A stretch of 64,000 nucleotides of DNA. Source: Pseudomonas sp. SJZ079. Lineage in GTDB: Bacteria > Pseudomonadota > Gammaproteobacteria > Pseudomonadales > Pseudomonadaceae. Both the position numbers and the translations under genes were made by a program. Of this stretch, positions 53,798 to 62,189 are shown in pieces; position 1 is the stretch's first letter, and each line of letters begins with the position of its first letter. Where the stretch lies: contig NZ_VIUH01000004.1 of the NCBI RefSeq assembly GCF_007993865.1, positions 62,001 to 126,000 on the forward strand. The letters are read 5' to 3'. The notes under the pieces were generated by a model that saw only the letters and a list, made by a program, of their open reading frames with translations, searched no databases and was not told the DNA's origin.

Positions 53798-53869
53798 GCG
53801 ACAACTCCCCGAACGAGTGAGAACCTGAAAATGGGCTGGAGTGGCCGCAGCCGGCCACTCCGTGTGCCC

Positions 53870-54121
53870 TTACTCGCCGACGGTACCCTTGGCCGCGTTG
53901 CACTCGGACAGGGTCATGTTCTTGAAGCCCTGTCCCTTGCACGAGCCTTGACCTTTGCAGCTGTTGGCGGCGGTCTTGCAGTCATTCTGGCCTTTGCAGC
54001 CATTCACGCCGTAGCAATGCACCTGCGCTTCTTCGGCCGCCACAACAGTGGACAGGCTGGCGAACAGCGTAGCCGCGGCGAAAGCGATGGCGGCACCAGT
54101 GGCAGTAGTAGTGATAGACAT
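53870..54121 (-). CDS. bufA1: BufA1-like bufferin precursor (DUF2282)
   Basis: An 83-residue precursor. A Sec signal peptide of about 29 residues ends TVVAA; the mature 54 residues hold six cysteines (36, 42, 48, 55, 61, 74) in repeated G/S/D-C-K units: NGCKGQNDCKTAANSCKGQG and SCKGQGF, then MTLSEC. This is the DUF2282 pattern of bufferins, copper-binding peptides described in Caulobacter whose cysteines are oxidised by the BufB/BufC pair. It leads the operon and should be exported to the periplasm after modification. The ATG at 54121 follows GAGGATCACCGC. Confidence 0.9.
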   Translation of the reverse strand: MSITTTATGAAIAFAAATLFASLSTVVAAEEAQVHCYGVNGCKGQNDCKTAANSCKGQGSCKGQGFKNMTLSECNAAKGTVGE

Positions 54122-54184
54122 GCGGTGATCCTCGAGTGGTTTCGGTTGCCGGACGAACAAGGCTTGTTCGATGCAGGCATAGCA

Positions 54185-54213
54185 CTAGAGTCTGGTCATT
54201 CGCAGGCGTTACA
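54185..54213 (-). promoter_or_regulatory. Possible ECF-sigma promoter of the buf operon
   Basis: On the minus strand TGTAAC (within TGTAACGCC) is followed after about 17 bases by CTCTAG, with the bufA1 start about 60 bases on. Caulobacter buf promoters use an ECF sigma factor and a GTAAC-type -35. No ECF gene lies in this window and the -10 is not diagnostic, so this is tentative. Confidence 0.3.
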
Positions 54214-54374
54214 CGCGCCATGCAAAAATCTTCAAGACACTCGACGATCAAGCGCAGCCGGGCAACGCTTGAGGTTATCAGAGCTGGCTGGCTCGGCTTG
54301 TAGGGCCGAATCTGGGGCAGGTTCAGCCACCCCGGAAATCCGCTGGTTGCAGACTGCGCTCCCAGCAGACGTGG

Positions 54375-55193
54375 CTAAGACGCGTCTTGCTCGTCCGCCA
54401 CCCCCTGGGGATTACCCCCGAGCTGAATCCTGCCATTGCTGCGCTCTTGCCAGGTGAGATAGCCCACAAGAGCAATAATGATCACCAAGAAAATTTCACT
54501 GGTTCCCACAGTGCCGAGCCCCAGCCCGCCCTTGGCGACCGAATGCGACAGCCAGTCGCCGCACGATGCACCGAATGGACGGGTCAGGACATAGGCGATC
54601 CAGAAAGTCGCCACCAGATTAAAACCAAAGACATAGTGGGCGACGGCCACTGCCGCAATACAGGCGGCAAAAATCAGGGCCGACACGGCATAGCCGAGAT
54701 CCATTTCTTCACCCAGCAGATCGCCTGCGGCGGTGCCAAGGGCGAATGTCATCAAGATCGCCGTCCAGTAAAAATACTCTCGCCGCCCGCGATAGATGCT
54801 GCGAATAGACAGGGTCTTTTCACTGGCGTACCAAAGGGCAAATGTCAGCAGCAACGCCACGCTGAAAAACAGCGTGGTGGTAGTCAGCGCCACACCGTAG
54901 GTGTCAACCAGGCTATCCGTTATCAAGGTGCCCACAATGCTGACCAGTACCACGGCTAACCAATACACCCAGGGAATGTAACGGTCCGTGCGCAGTTGCA
55001 AAAACATCGCGATCAACAATACGCCCGCCATCAGCAACGAGGTCATTGGCAGCCCGAAATGCAGCTTGAATATCAAAAAGTCAGCGCCGGTCTCACCGAC
55101 GGTTGTCGACATAATCTTGATAATCCAGAACACCAACGTCACTACTGGAACCTTGTTCATCAAGGCCGCCTGTGAAGTATTTGAGTCATTCAT
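54375..55193 (-). CDS. COG4705-type multispan membrane protein
   Basis: A 272-residue protein with about eight to nine membrane helices. It starts with MNKVPVVTLVFWIIKIMSTT and a VGETGADFLIFKLHFG loop. It shows an internal duplication: GETGADFL in the first half, GTAAGDLLGEEMDLGY in the middle and RPFGASCGDWLS near the end, each with a G-D/G-A-D acid in a helix. This is the pattern of the uncharacterised COG4705 family. The intramembrane acidic residues suggest cation binding or transport, but no function is established. It starts 41 bases after the retropepsin-like gene and is probably co-transcribed. GC content is lower than the window average. Confidence 0.78.
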   Translation of the reverse strand: MNDSNTSQAALMNKVPVVTLVFWIIKIMSTTVGETGADFLIFKLHFGLPMTSLLMAGVLLIAMFLQLRTDRYIPWVYWLAVVLVSIVGTLITDSLVDTYGVALTTTTLFFSVALLLTFALWYASEKTLSIRSIYRGRREYFYWTAILMTFALGTAAGDLLGEEMDLGYAVSALIFAACIAAVAVAHYVFGFNLVATFWIAYVLTRPFGASCGDWLSHSVAKGGLGLGTVGTSEIFLVIIIALVGYLTWQERSNGRIQLGGNPQGVADEQDAS

Positions 55194-55234
55194 AGCCAGT
55201 TTCCAAAATAGGGAAGTTGATTAAGTCGGGGCAG

Positions 55235-55732
55235 TTATTTCGGGCAATGCGGCTCTACGGTAAAAGTTCGCGACACATCGATCGCCCCAAGGTGCTCAAG
55301 CGTGCGCCGGCCAATCAGGACGGGATAAACCATCTTGCCCCGGTTGCGCAGTGAGAATTGCTCGTCGTAGCGCTGGTTGCCGAGACAGATCGGCATGGTT
55401 ACCACCGGACGGTGGTCTACGCCGCCTGCACCGCTGACCTTGATGTTTCTAACTAGGGGACGTTCAAACTCTTTTATAAACGCTTTGCCAGTCTTGTTAT
55501 CGGTCAGGTCGATGGTGAAGCGCACCCAGGATTTTCCAGCTCGTTTGAACCGCTCGATGGATCTGGCATCCATCGAGGAAGTCAGTGCGCCGGTGTCCAT
55601 TTTCACCTTGACCTCAACGTTTTCGGGTAGCAGTACGCCTTCTTCCACCCAACCAAATACCTGCGGTTGCGCTTGAGCGATAACACTCAATGCTCCCAGC
55701 AACCCCCCAATAGCCCATACCTTTGCGCGCAT
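55235..55732 (-). CDS. Secreted retropepsin-like protein (PF05618, putative ATP-dependent zinc protease family)
   Basis: A 165-residue protein with a signal peptide (MRAKVWAIGGLLGALSVIAQ) and a single PF05618 domain. VKVKMDTGALTSSMDA (about residues 44-59) is the aspartic-protease-like DTGA motif; RPVVTMPICLGNQRYDEQFS and YPVLIGRRTLEHLGAIDVSR complete the fold. The family name 'ATP-dependent zinc protease' is historical; the motif points to an aspartic peptidase. The start at 55732 follows AGAGAGGATGTGCA. The partner COG4705 gene lies directly downstream. A periplasmic processing role is inferred, and the substrate is unknown. Confidence 0.84.
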   Translation of the reverse strand: MRAKVWAIGGLLGALSVIAQAQPQVFGWVEEGVLLPENVEVKVKMDTGALTSSMDARSIERFKRAGKSWVRFTIDLTDNKTGKAFIKEFERPLVRNIKVSGAGGVDHRPVVTMPICLGNQRYDEQFSLRNRGKMVYPVLIGRRTLEHLGAIDVSRTFTVEPHCPK

Positions 55733-56022
55733 TGCACATCCTCTCTGGGTCCTGCAGTGCGGCAAGCGGGTGCTTTAACCGCGGACAGCAAACGTAGAAC
55801 GCAGCAGTCACTGATGAATGGGGCATGCAGCAGTGAAATAGCCCGCATGCCGAATGACTAGCGTGGCCAAGAGGTTAAGTTCGACGCGGTGAAGGTTGTG
55901 TCAGGAAGATGTGAAAAATGCTTGAAGAACTAAGCGGGAGAACCGCTCACGGGTGCACCCATAATAATTAGACGACAACTGGGCAATTGCCGCTGCTCTC
56001 GTACCGCTCGAAGAGCAGTTCG

Positions 56023-56814
56023 TTAGTTAGAGAACGGCTTCAGTTCAACGTTGTATTGCGTGCAGTCTTCGGCAAACTCATCGCTTAGCAGATAGCAATA
56101 CTCCAAGAGTCGGCTTGGACCTATCGGGTCTCCGGCATTCTCAAGGGTTATCCCTGGATGGCACATGATGAGTCCACCATGGGGGGCGGCTTTCAGCCAG
56201 CGCTGCATGAGTTTCGGGTAATCCGCCAGCGGGGATAGCGAGTAGAGCCCGGCAAACCAGCGGGGATGGACCAGCGCCTGCACCTGCAGTTGCCGGGAGA
56301 AACCATGGCAGACCCCTTTCAAGATCGATGACTTGAGCCAGCTGTCGCCAGCTTCGGCAAGCAGGTCCGGCGCGCGGATATAGGATGGCGGCACGAATTG
56401 CCAGCGCATGCCGATGGCCTCGAACAGCGCGTCACGAATAACCGGGAAGGCATGTACGTGCTGGTGACCGTCAATGAAGTCGGGTAGCCGCTGGAAGTGC
56501 TCGGTAAACAGGTCGATCTGGCGCAGCAGCTGGTCACGAATCTGCGCGCGCGGCAGGCATCTGGCCTGGCTGCGCAACAGCCAGTAGGACAGCGGCCGCG
56601 CGTGATCATCGAAGGGGTGCGTCAGATTCAGGTGCAAGCCGATATCGCTGGTACCGGCGAAGGCTTCGAGCTGGCCGGCAAACCCGGGCCACAGCGGTGA
56701 CTGGGTCATTACGCTGGTGGCCGAGAGTCGGCCGCGCTCGAGCAACTCGAGAATCGCCTGGCTGATAGGTGCGGACTGGGCAAAATCATCGGCACAGAGG
56801 GTCAGGTGCTTCAC
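56023..56814 (-). CDS. YdjC/ChbG-fold deacetylase, NaxD-like
   Basis: A 263-residue carbohydrate deacetylase. The metal site appears as LCADDFAQS (D-D near residue 9-10), DIGLHLNLTH (H's near 60-64) and DGHQHVHAFP (H-x-H near 117-122). ChbG deacetylates chitooligosaccharides, HpnK hopanoid sugars and NaxD undecaprenyl-phosphate-linked N-acetylgalactosamine. Being the last gene of a cassette with GtrA, a GtrB-like transferase and an ArnT-like transferase (4-base overlaps throughout), the NaxD role fits best: it would free the amine of a lipid-linked amino sugar before transfer. This is inference from context. Confidence 0.85.
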   Translation of the reverse strand: MKHLTLCADDFAQSAPISQAILELLERGRLSATSVMTQSPLWPGFAGQLEAFAGTSDIGLHLNLTHPFDDHARPLSYWLLRSQARCLPRAQIRDQLLRQIDLFTEHFQRLPDFIDGHQHVHAFPVIRDALFEAIGMRWQFVPPSYIRAPDLLAEAGDSWLKSSILKGVCHGFSRQLQVQALVHPRWFAGLYSLSPLADYPKLMQRWLKAAPHGGLIMCHPGITLENAGDPIGPSRLLEYCYLLSDEFAEDCTQYNVELKPFSN

Positions 56815-57197
56815 GTCGACTCCGATTCCTGAAAGGCCCAGGTTTTGCTCAGGATGAAGGTGACCGCGGCCACCGCGATCAACACGACGATCAGGGCGAT
56901 GCGATAGTCCAGTGCGGTGTAGTGCAGCAGGGCGAAATACAGGGCTTCGTTAGCCAGGAAGCTCAGGCAGGACACGGCAAAGAAACGTGGCAAGGTCTGG
57001 CTGTGGGCCAGATGATCGGCCTCGAATGTTTTCCGCCGATGCCCCCAATAGCTGATCTGAAACGCCAGCAGATAGGCCAGCACATTGGCCAGCAGCGGCG
57101 CCATGCCCAGTGGTACCAGGAGGAGCGAGACCAGCAGAAAGTGGGTCGCCATGGCGGCCACCCCGATTACGGCAAACCAATAAAACTGTCGGTTCAT
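56811..57197 (-). CDS. GtrA family lipid-linked sugar flippase
   Basis: A 128-residue protein with four membrane helices (FYWFAVIGVAAMATHFLLV, PLLANVLAYLLAFQISYWG, FFAVSCLSFLANEALYFALL and IALIVVLIAVAAVTFIL) and the short basic loop GHRRKTF between the second and third. GtrA proteins are thought to flip undecaprenyl-phosphate sugars made by GtrB. It overlaps both neighbours by 4 bases (ATGA), placing it between the GtrB-like transferase and the deacetylase, so it probably moves the lipid-linked sugar of this cassette to the periplasmic face. Confidence 0.9.
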   Translation of the reverse strand: MNRQFYWFAVIGVAAMATHFLLVSLLLVPLGMAPLLANVLAYLLAFQISYWGHRRKTFEADHLAHSQTLPRFFAVSCLSFLANEALYFALLHYTALDYRIALIVVLIAVAAVTFILSKTWAFQESEST

Positions 57198-58192
57198 GCT
57201 GGGTCGCGCTTGTTCAGGTGAGTGATGCGGCTGATCAGGTAGCGAGGACGTTGTTTGACCTCGTCGAAGATGCGCCCGATGTACTCGCCGAGAATACCAA
57301 TCGACAGCAGTTGCACGCCGCCGAGGAAGGTGATGGCGACAGTCAGGGTCGGCCAGCCCGGCAGTGCATTACCGAACAACAGGGTGCGTACGAGTTCCAG
57401 GCCTGCATAGGCAATCGACAGCAGCGAAATCACGCAGCCGATGATCGTCCAGATGCGCAGCGGCATGTTGGAGAATGCCGTCAGCCCGGTCATGGCCAAT
57501 CTCAGCAGGCTACTGAAATTGAAGCTGCTCTTGCCATGCCGGCGCTGCCGGGTCTGGGTCTCGATGGCGACTTGGGTAAAGCCGACCCAGTTGTACAGCC
57601 CCTTCATGAAGCGGTTGCGCTCGGGCATCTGGCGCAGGGCGTCGAGAATGCAACGGTCTAGCACCCTGAAGTCCTGGGTATTTTCCGGAATGCGATGGCG
57701 AGCGCCACTGTTCAAGAGGCTGTAGAACGCCCGGGTGAACAGGCGTTTGAGCAGGCCTTCGTCTTTACGGCAGGTGCGCACGCTGTAGACCATGTCATAG
57801 CCGGCACGCCACTGTTTGAGAAAGGCCGGGACCATTTCCGGCGGATGCTGGAAGTCGCCGTCGATCAGCACGGCGACATCACCCTGGGCCTGGTCGATGC
57901 CGGCCGACAGCGCAATTTCCTTGCCGAAGTTACGTGACAGCTGGATCAGCACCACAGGCAGCGCTGCGGCCTCGCTGACGATCCGCGGCACCGTGCTGTC
58001 GCTGCTCCCGTCATCGACCACCAGCAATTCATGCCGACAGCCCGCCTCATTGAGCACTCTGTGCAAGGTCTTGAGCAGGGGGACGATGTTGTCCTGCTCG
58101 TTGAACGCCGGGATGACGCAGCTCACCAGTGGATCATGCGGGCGATCGGCCATGCGCTGTTGGAGCGCGTAAGGAAGAACCAAGGCATTCAT
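57194..58192 (-). CDS. GtrB-like family 2 glycosyltransferase (polyprenyl-phosphate sugar synthase)
   Basis: A 332-residue GT2 enzyme. SCVIPAFNEQDNIVPLL and LLVVDDGSSDST bind the nucleotide; LIDGDFQHPPEMV carries the metal-binding D-x-D (about residue 113). Two C-terminal membrane helices (about 245-265 and 280-300) anchor it, as in GtrB and Dpm1-type synthases. It should transfer a sugar from UDP-sugar to undecaprenyl phosphate. In the related Francisella FlmF2 the sugar is an N-acetylhexosamine, which would suit the deacetylase of this cassette. Overlaps of 4 bases join it to both neighbours. Confidence 0.9.
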   Translation of the reverse strand: MNALVLPYALQQRMADRPHDPLVSCVIPAFNEQDNIVPLLKTLHRVLNEAGCRHELLVVDDGSSDSTVPRIVSEAAALPVVLIQLSRNFGKEIALSAGIDQAQGDVAVLIDGDFQHPPEMVPAFLKQWRAGYDMVYSVRTCRKDEGLLKRLFTRAFYSLLNSGARHRIPENTQDFRVLDRCILDALRQMPERNRFMKGLYNWVGFTQVAIETQTRQRRHGKSSFNFSSLLRLAMTGLTAFSNMPLRIWTIIGCVISLLSIAYAGLELVRTLLFGNALPGWPTLTVAITFLGGVQLLSIGILGEYIGRIFDEVKQRPRYLISRITHLNKRDPA

Positions 58193-59685
58193 GGTACGAC
58201 CCCCTGGCTGCGGGCAGCCTGCTGTGTGACGGTATCTATCTGCTTGAGCAGCAACAGTTGCTCCTGCTTGACCGAGCTATCCGCGACTTGCGCGAACTGC
58301 TTGAGCAGATCGCCTGGCAGTTCATCCAGGTCTTTCTGGCGAATCACCAGATAGTCCTGGGTCGGGCTGGCAATCAGCTGTGTCAGGGTGTCGAGATCGT
58401 GAGTGGTTTGGGCCCGTCCGCGGGAGTAAAACTCGGCCGAAAAGGCGCGGCTCTTGGACCAATACACCAGCTTGCTCGAAGTGGCGGGGTGATCTTGGTT
58501 CCAGGCGTTGATGACCGCCAGTTGAGTCGAGAGGTAGCGATCTGCAGTGGCGCTGTTGACGACCAGCAGCACCAGGAAGAGTCCGCCAGTGGCCGCGGCC
58601 ACCCAGGGCAGCATCACCCGCTGGTCCGGCTTGCGGCTGCGGTTCCACAGCTCAGCCAGCAACAGCGCGCAGCCCGGCAGCATGGGCTGCGGGTAGGGGA
58701 AGATGATATTGCCGGACATCGTGAAGAACACCGGGGTCAGCAATGTCCACAGACACAGGTAGAGCATCCAGCCATCGTTGCGCGGCGGCTTTGCCCGCAG
58801 CTTGCCTGGGCGACGCAGCAACCACAGCGGCAGCAGCGACCAGGGGAATATGGCGGCAATGACGAATAGCCAGATCATCCCGTGTGCGGTGCGGTGGGCG
58901 AAACCGTACTTGTCGCCGTTCCAGCCCGGATCGAGAAAGCGGGCAACGTGCTCGCCCATGATGAAGTAGTCGAGGAAACCCGGGGTGCGAATCTCGGCGA
59001 GGATGTACCAGGGCAAGGCAATGGCTAGCATCAGCAGACTGCCCTTGATCCAGGGCAGACGTTGCCATAGGCCGAGCCACTGGTTGCGGATCAGGGTCCA
59101 GAAGAAAATCGGCAAACCGGTCAGCACCAATGCCAGCGGCCCCTTGGCCAGCAGGCCCAAGCCCAGGCCGACAAAGAACAGGTAAGGCCAGACTCGACTG
59201 TTGCTGGTCATGCTGTACCAGAAGGCAATCTGGCTCAGGCTGACGCAGAACATCAGGGCCGGGTCGGTCATCACGGTACCGGCGGCGATGAAGAACAGCA
59301 GGCTGCTGGCCAATATCAGGGCGGCTGCGACGGCTACATCCTTGCTGCTGTGTCTCCAGGCGAGGCGGAATGTCAGGGCAATCACGCCGATGGACAACAA
59401 CAGGGCCGGAAGACGGGCGGCCATTTGGTGCAGGCCAAAGATTTTCATTGCGGCAGCCGACAGCCAGGTCGACAGCGGAGGTTTGGCCCAGAACGGCACC
59501 CCATAGTCGTGGAACAGCGTGACCCAATTGTCCGTCTCGAGCATCTTGCGGGCAATTTCGCTGTAGCGGGCCTCGGTGGTGTCGGTTAAAGGGATCACCG
59601 CCATCAGGACCAGGCGCAGTATCAGTAAACCCAAAAGAACGTATAGGGCGGTGCGGTGCCATTGCGGCTGGGTCGTAGGTTCCAT
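58189..59685 (-). CDS. ArnT-like family 39 glycosyltransferase
   Basis: A 498-residue membrane enzyme with about twelve helices and the GT39/ArnT periplasmic loop: LTDTTEARYSEIARKML (catalytic acidic region near residue 33-36) and VPFWAKPPLSTWLSA, equivalent to the K-P-P-L block of ArnT. These enzymes move a sugar from undecaprenyl phosphate to lipid A or another periplasmic acceptor. It leads the four-gene cassette. True ArnT lies in the arnBCADTEF operon, absent here; FlmK of Francisella and the Bordetella Lgm transferase are closer in context. The acceptor is predicted, not shown. Confidence 0.88.
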   Translation of the reverse strand: MEPTTQPQWHRTALYVLLGLLILRLVLMAVIPLTDTTEARYSEIARKMLETDNWVTLFHDYGVPFWAKPPLSTWLSAAAMKIFGLHQMAARLPALLLSIGVIALTFRLAWRHSSKDVAVAAALILASSLLFFIAAGTVMTDPALMFCVSLSQIAFWYSMTSNSRVWPYLFFVGLGLGLLAKGPLALVLTGLPIFFWTLIRNQWLGLWQRLPWIKGSLLMLAIALPWYILAEIRTPGFLDYFIMGEHVARFLDPGWNGDKYGFAHRTAHGMIWLFVIAAIFPWSLLPLWLLRRPGKLRAKPPRNDGWMLYLCLWTLLTPVFFTMSGNIIFPYPQPMLPGCALLLAELWNRSRKPDQRVMLPWVAAATGGLFLVLLVVNSATADRYLSTQLAVINAWNQDHPATSSKLVYWSKSRAFSAEFYSRGRAQTTHDLDTLTQLIASPTQDYLVIRQKDLDELPGDLLKQFAQVADSSVKQEQLLLLKQIDTVTQQAARSQGVVP

Positions 59686-60221
59686 CAGTCAGTCCCTTGA
59701 TGAACGGGTTTCAACACACCACCGCGAACCCCAGGGGTCGATGCTGGAAGACGGTTCGACAGGCGGTAGCTTAGTCGCAGAGGAGCCGTAGGGTCTGAGC
59801 CCAGGACATGATGCGAGATTGACGCGGGAGAATGGCTGCTCAAGGAAAGGCTTCAGCGAGTGATTACGAAGTGCCCGAAGTCTACAGAGGGATATCTAAA
59901 AAAAGTGTCAAGGCGGGACCCTGCTCACAACCAATATCCTGTCGCGAGGGGCGGACAAGGTCAACTCCTGAAGCAGTTACCCGTTCACTCTGGTGTATCG
60001 CCCAGGGTGGTCGCCGACGACTCGGTACTGCTGCGTGGAGCAAGCCATACGGCCGGGGAGCTTACCGAAATTTATCCGGCGAGGTGAAACGCCAGTCTTG
60101 TGCCGATACTCGCTCTGACGCTGCTGGCTTTAGCCACCCATGCAGGCTGACCCCGCGCGGGAGCAACGCGGCATGAAGCAGATTTACTAACTGGCGCTGT
60201 GCCCAGTGGGCTTGTCTGTGC
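59686..60221. other. Intergenic stretch, promoter candidate only
   Basis: Several open frames cross these 536 bases but none has a ribosome site or family sequence. A TTGACA on the minus strand (59906-59911) might be the -35 of the glycosyltransferase cassette, though no good -10 follows. The sequence looks like decayed accessory DNA and is less GC-rich than the core. Confidence 0.35.
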
Positions 60222-61043
60222 TCAGGTGGAGACTGGGCACGCGGGTGGCGGATTGCCAACAGTGGATGGCTGCTCAAGTGCCTGGCGGCCATAGAAAGCC
60301 AAGGCGGTTAACAGCATGGACAGCCAGACCACTATGCCCGACCAGAAGGTGTGCGACATGTAGTGCCAGCCCTGGAAAACCCGGGTCGTGCCGTAGACCA
60401 AGCCCAAGGCCAAGGCCGCACTCAGCAAGGTTTTCGCGTAGCGCCAGCGATGCCGGCGGGCAATGAAATACAGCGCCAGCATGCTGAATCCTCCCGAGGC
60501 ATGACCGCCCGGCCAGCATCGACCCTCGCCTGCGTCGTGCCAGAGGATAAAGTTGCGAAACCACTCGAGCTTGGGCATCGCGCCACCAAACAGTGTGGTT
60601 TCCACCGGGCAATAGATGCTGGTGTGGCTCTTGAAGAAGTGAATACAACCGGTGCTCACGGCAAAAGCGATGACGACAAACAACAGGTCCTTGCGGTGAC
60701 GCGCAGCCAACGCCAGCACCAGAGATATATTGGAGCGTTTCAATACACCCAGCAGCCGAGCATGTCGGCACGGATCAAGCCGTGGCCAGATAAACGAGAG
60801 CAGACATCCCATAATGGCGATTTCACCGGTCCAATTCGGAATGATGCGCGCCCACTTGTGCGTGATTTGTTCAAACAGGTAGCTGTGCTGTAGGACAAAG
60901 CTGTGGCTGTCCGGGTTGTACAGCAGGTTGCTCAAAATCACATCCAGGTTACTGAGGTCGAACAGGACGAAGACCGTGGCGGCGCACAGCAGGGGGATGC
61001 CAACGTGACTCAAATAGAATCGATGTCTGACCGTTTGACTCAT
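60222..61043 (-). CDS. PAP2 family lipid phosphatase
   Basis: A 273-residue membrane protein with about six helices. The phosphatase motifs are variant: a lysine in HFFKSHTSIYCPVE, then RCWPGGHASGGFSML (PSGH box as PGGH), then TRVFQGWHYMSHTFWSG (R and H of the last box, H in place of the usual D). Such CWPGGHAS proteins act on lipid phosphates at the periplasmic face, for example lipid A or undecaprenyl pyrophosphate. The ATG at 61043 follows CTGGAGTCACT. It is 60 bases downstream of the Ais-like phosphatase gene, probably one operon. Confidence 0.86.
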   Translation of the reverse strand: MSQTVRHRFYLSHVGIPLLCAATVFVLFDLSNLDVILSNLLYNPDSHSFVLQHSYLFEQITHKWARIIPNWTGEIAIMGCLLSFIWPRLDPCRHARLLGVLKRSNISLVLALAARHRKDLLFVVIAFAVSTGCIHFFKSHTSIYCPVETTLFGGAMPKLEWFRNFILWHDAGEGRCWPGGHASGGFSMLALYFIARRHRWRYAKTLLSAALALGLVYGTTRVFQGWHYMSHTFWSGIVVWLSMLLTALAFYGRQALEQPSTVGNPPPACPVST

Positions 61044-61103
61044 AGTGACTCCAGGGGGCGCTGAGGGTTGCAGTGCTCGCCGTTCTGAAAAGGTGGCACT
61101 CAT

Positions 61104-61865
61104 TCATCGAGTAGCCGGCCTATATCCACCTGAAATTGATTTGCTTACCAGGGTAGCCCTCGGGCCGTCACGGTTGAGTCGGGTGAGGAACTCCGGCCAG
61201 TCACTCGCGTTGACGACGCCAAGGGCAGTCGGGCCGTTTTCAGTGTCGTACGAGAGGAACAGCGCAGCGCCATAACCGGGCACTTGGTTGTGGGGTACGT
61301 GCAACTCTTGCTCCAGCTGCTCGATGCACTCGCTGTGGGTAATCAAAATCAGGTTGCGCCGCACCTGTTTGTGCTGAGCAACGTCTTTGAGCAGGTGCTT
61401 TTTACAGCGATAGAGCCAATCGTGCTTAGTCACCTTGGAATTGAACATGAAGGTTGCAGTTTGCGCTGTGCGGGTCAGAGGGCTGGCGAAAATATCCGCA
61501 TTATCCAGGCCCAGGGTCTTGAAGTGACCGCCAAGGTGGACGGCAACATTTTTGGCCCTCGCGGTAATGCCGTCTGCAGCGTTCAGGCACACGGCGCTGG
61601 AGTGATCGCAGCGTTCGACGTGGCGCACTAATACAACGATCTCGCCCCTGTTCCAGAGCGCCTTGAACTGAGCAGCAGGCCAATTGCCAGCCTCCGTTAG
61701 CTGGCGCGGCGCGGGCGGCTGGAACAGCGACAGGCTTGAAACCAGGGCGGCCCAGAGAAAGGCGCAGATGCAGGGTAGGCGGGAATATCGGCGCCAATCC
61801 CAATCACATCGCAGGCCGCTGCTCTCAATATTCACTACGGGCTTCACAATAACTTCGCCTTTCAC
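61104..61865 (-). CDS. Membrane-anchored histidine phosphatase, Ais-like
   Basis: A histidine-phosphatase-family protein of 253 residues if the GTG at 61865 is used; a second GTG at 61847 has a better spaced AAAGGCGAAG and may be the true start. One membrane helix (about 27-48) exposes the catalytic domain to the periplasm. Catalytic residues are in VLVRHVERCD, SPLTRTAQTA and LITHSEC. This layout matches Ais, described as a heptose(II)-phosphate phosphatase of lipopolysaccharide core and often co-regulated with arn genes. The neighbouring lipid-A-type genes support an envelope role. Confidence 0.82.
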   Translation of the reverse strand: MKGEVIVKPVVNIESSGLRCDWDWRRYSRLPCICAFLWAALVSSLSLFQPPAPRQLTEAGNWPAAQFKALWNRGEIVVLVRHVERCDHSSAVCLNAADGITARAKNVAVHLGGHFKTLGLDNADIFASPLTRTAQTATFMFNSKVTKHDWLYRCKKHLLKDVAQHKQVRRNLILITHSECIEQLEQELHVPHNQVPGYGAALFLSYDTENGPTALGVVNASDWPEFLTRLNRDGPRATLVSKSISGGYRPATR

Positions 61866-62189
61866 GCTCCAGGTATGTCAGACCGCGCCATGTAGGCATT
61901 TTTGCGCCAGCGTGGTTTGCAGTCGACGGTGCTGAGGTCCGGATAAGCGATCCATATGGCGCAGATTACGGGGGTGAACATGAAAATTAGGTCGAAGCGG
62001 TGTGACCGTTATGTGTACCAGCGCAGCGTCGGGGAGGACCTGATTCAGGACTGATCGGTGGCTGTGAGTCAGGGTTGGCGGGTTCTACTCCGTTCTTTTC
62101 CAGTGTACGCGGAGCAAATGTGAGCGGGCGGCTGGCAAACCTCGCGCATGGAGAGGCGGGTTGAAAGGCGCTCAGTGGACGCAAGCCAG

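Noticed and set aside
59832..60176. Open frames between the glycosyltransferase cassette and the PAP2 gene
   Set aside because: They have no start signals or conserved sequence, and several overlap on both strands.
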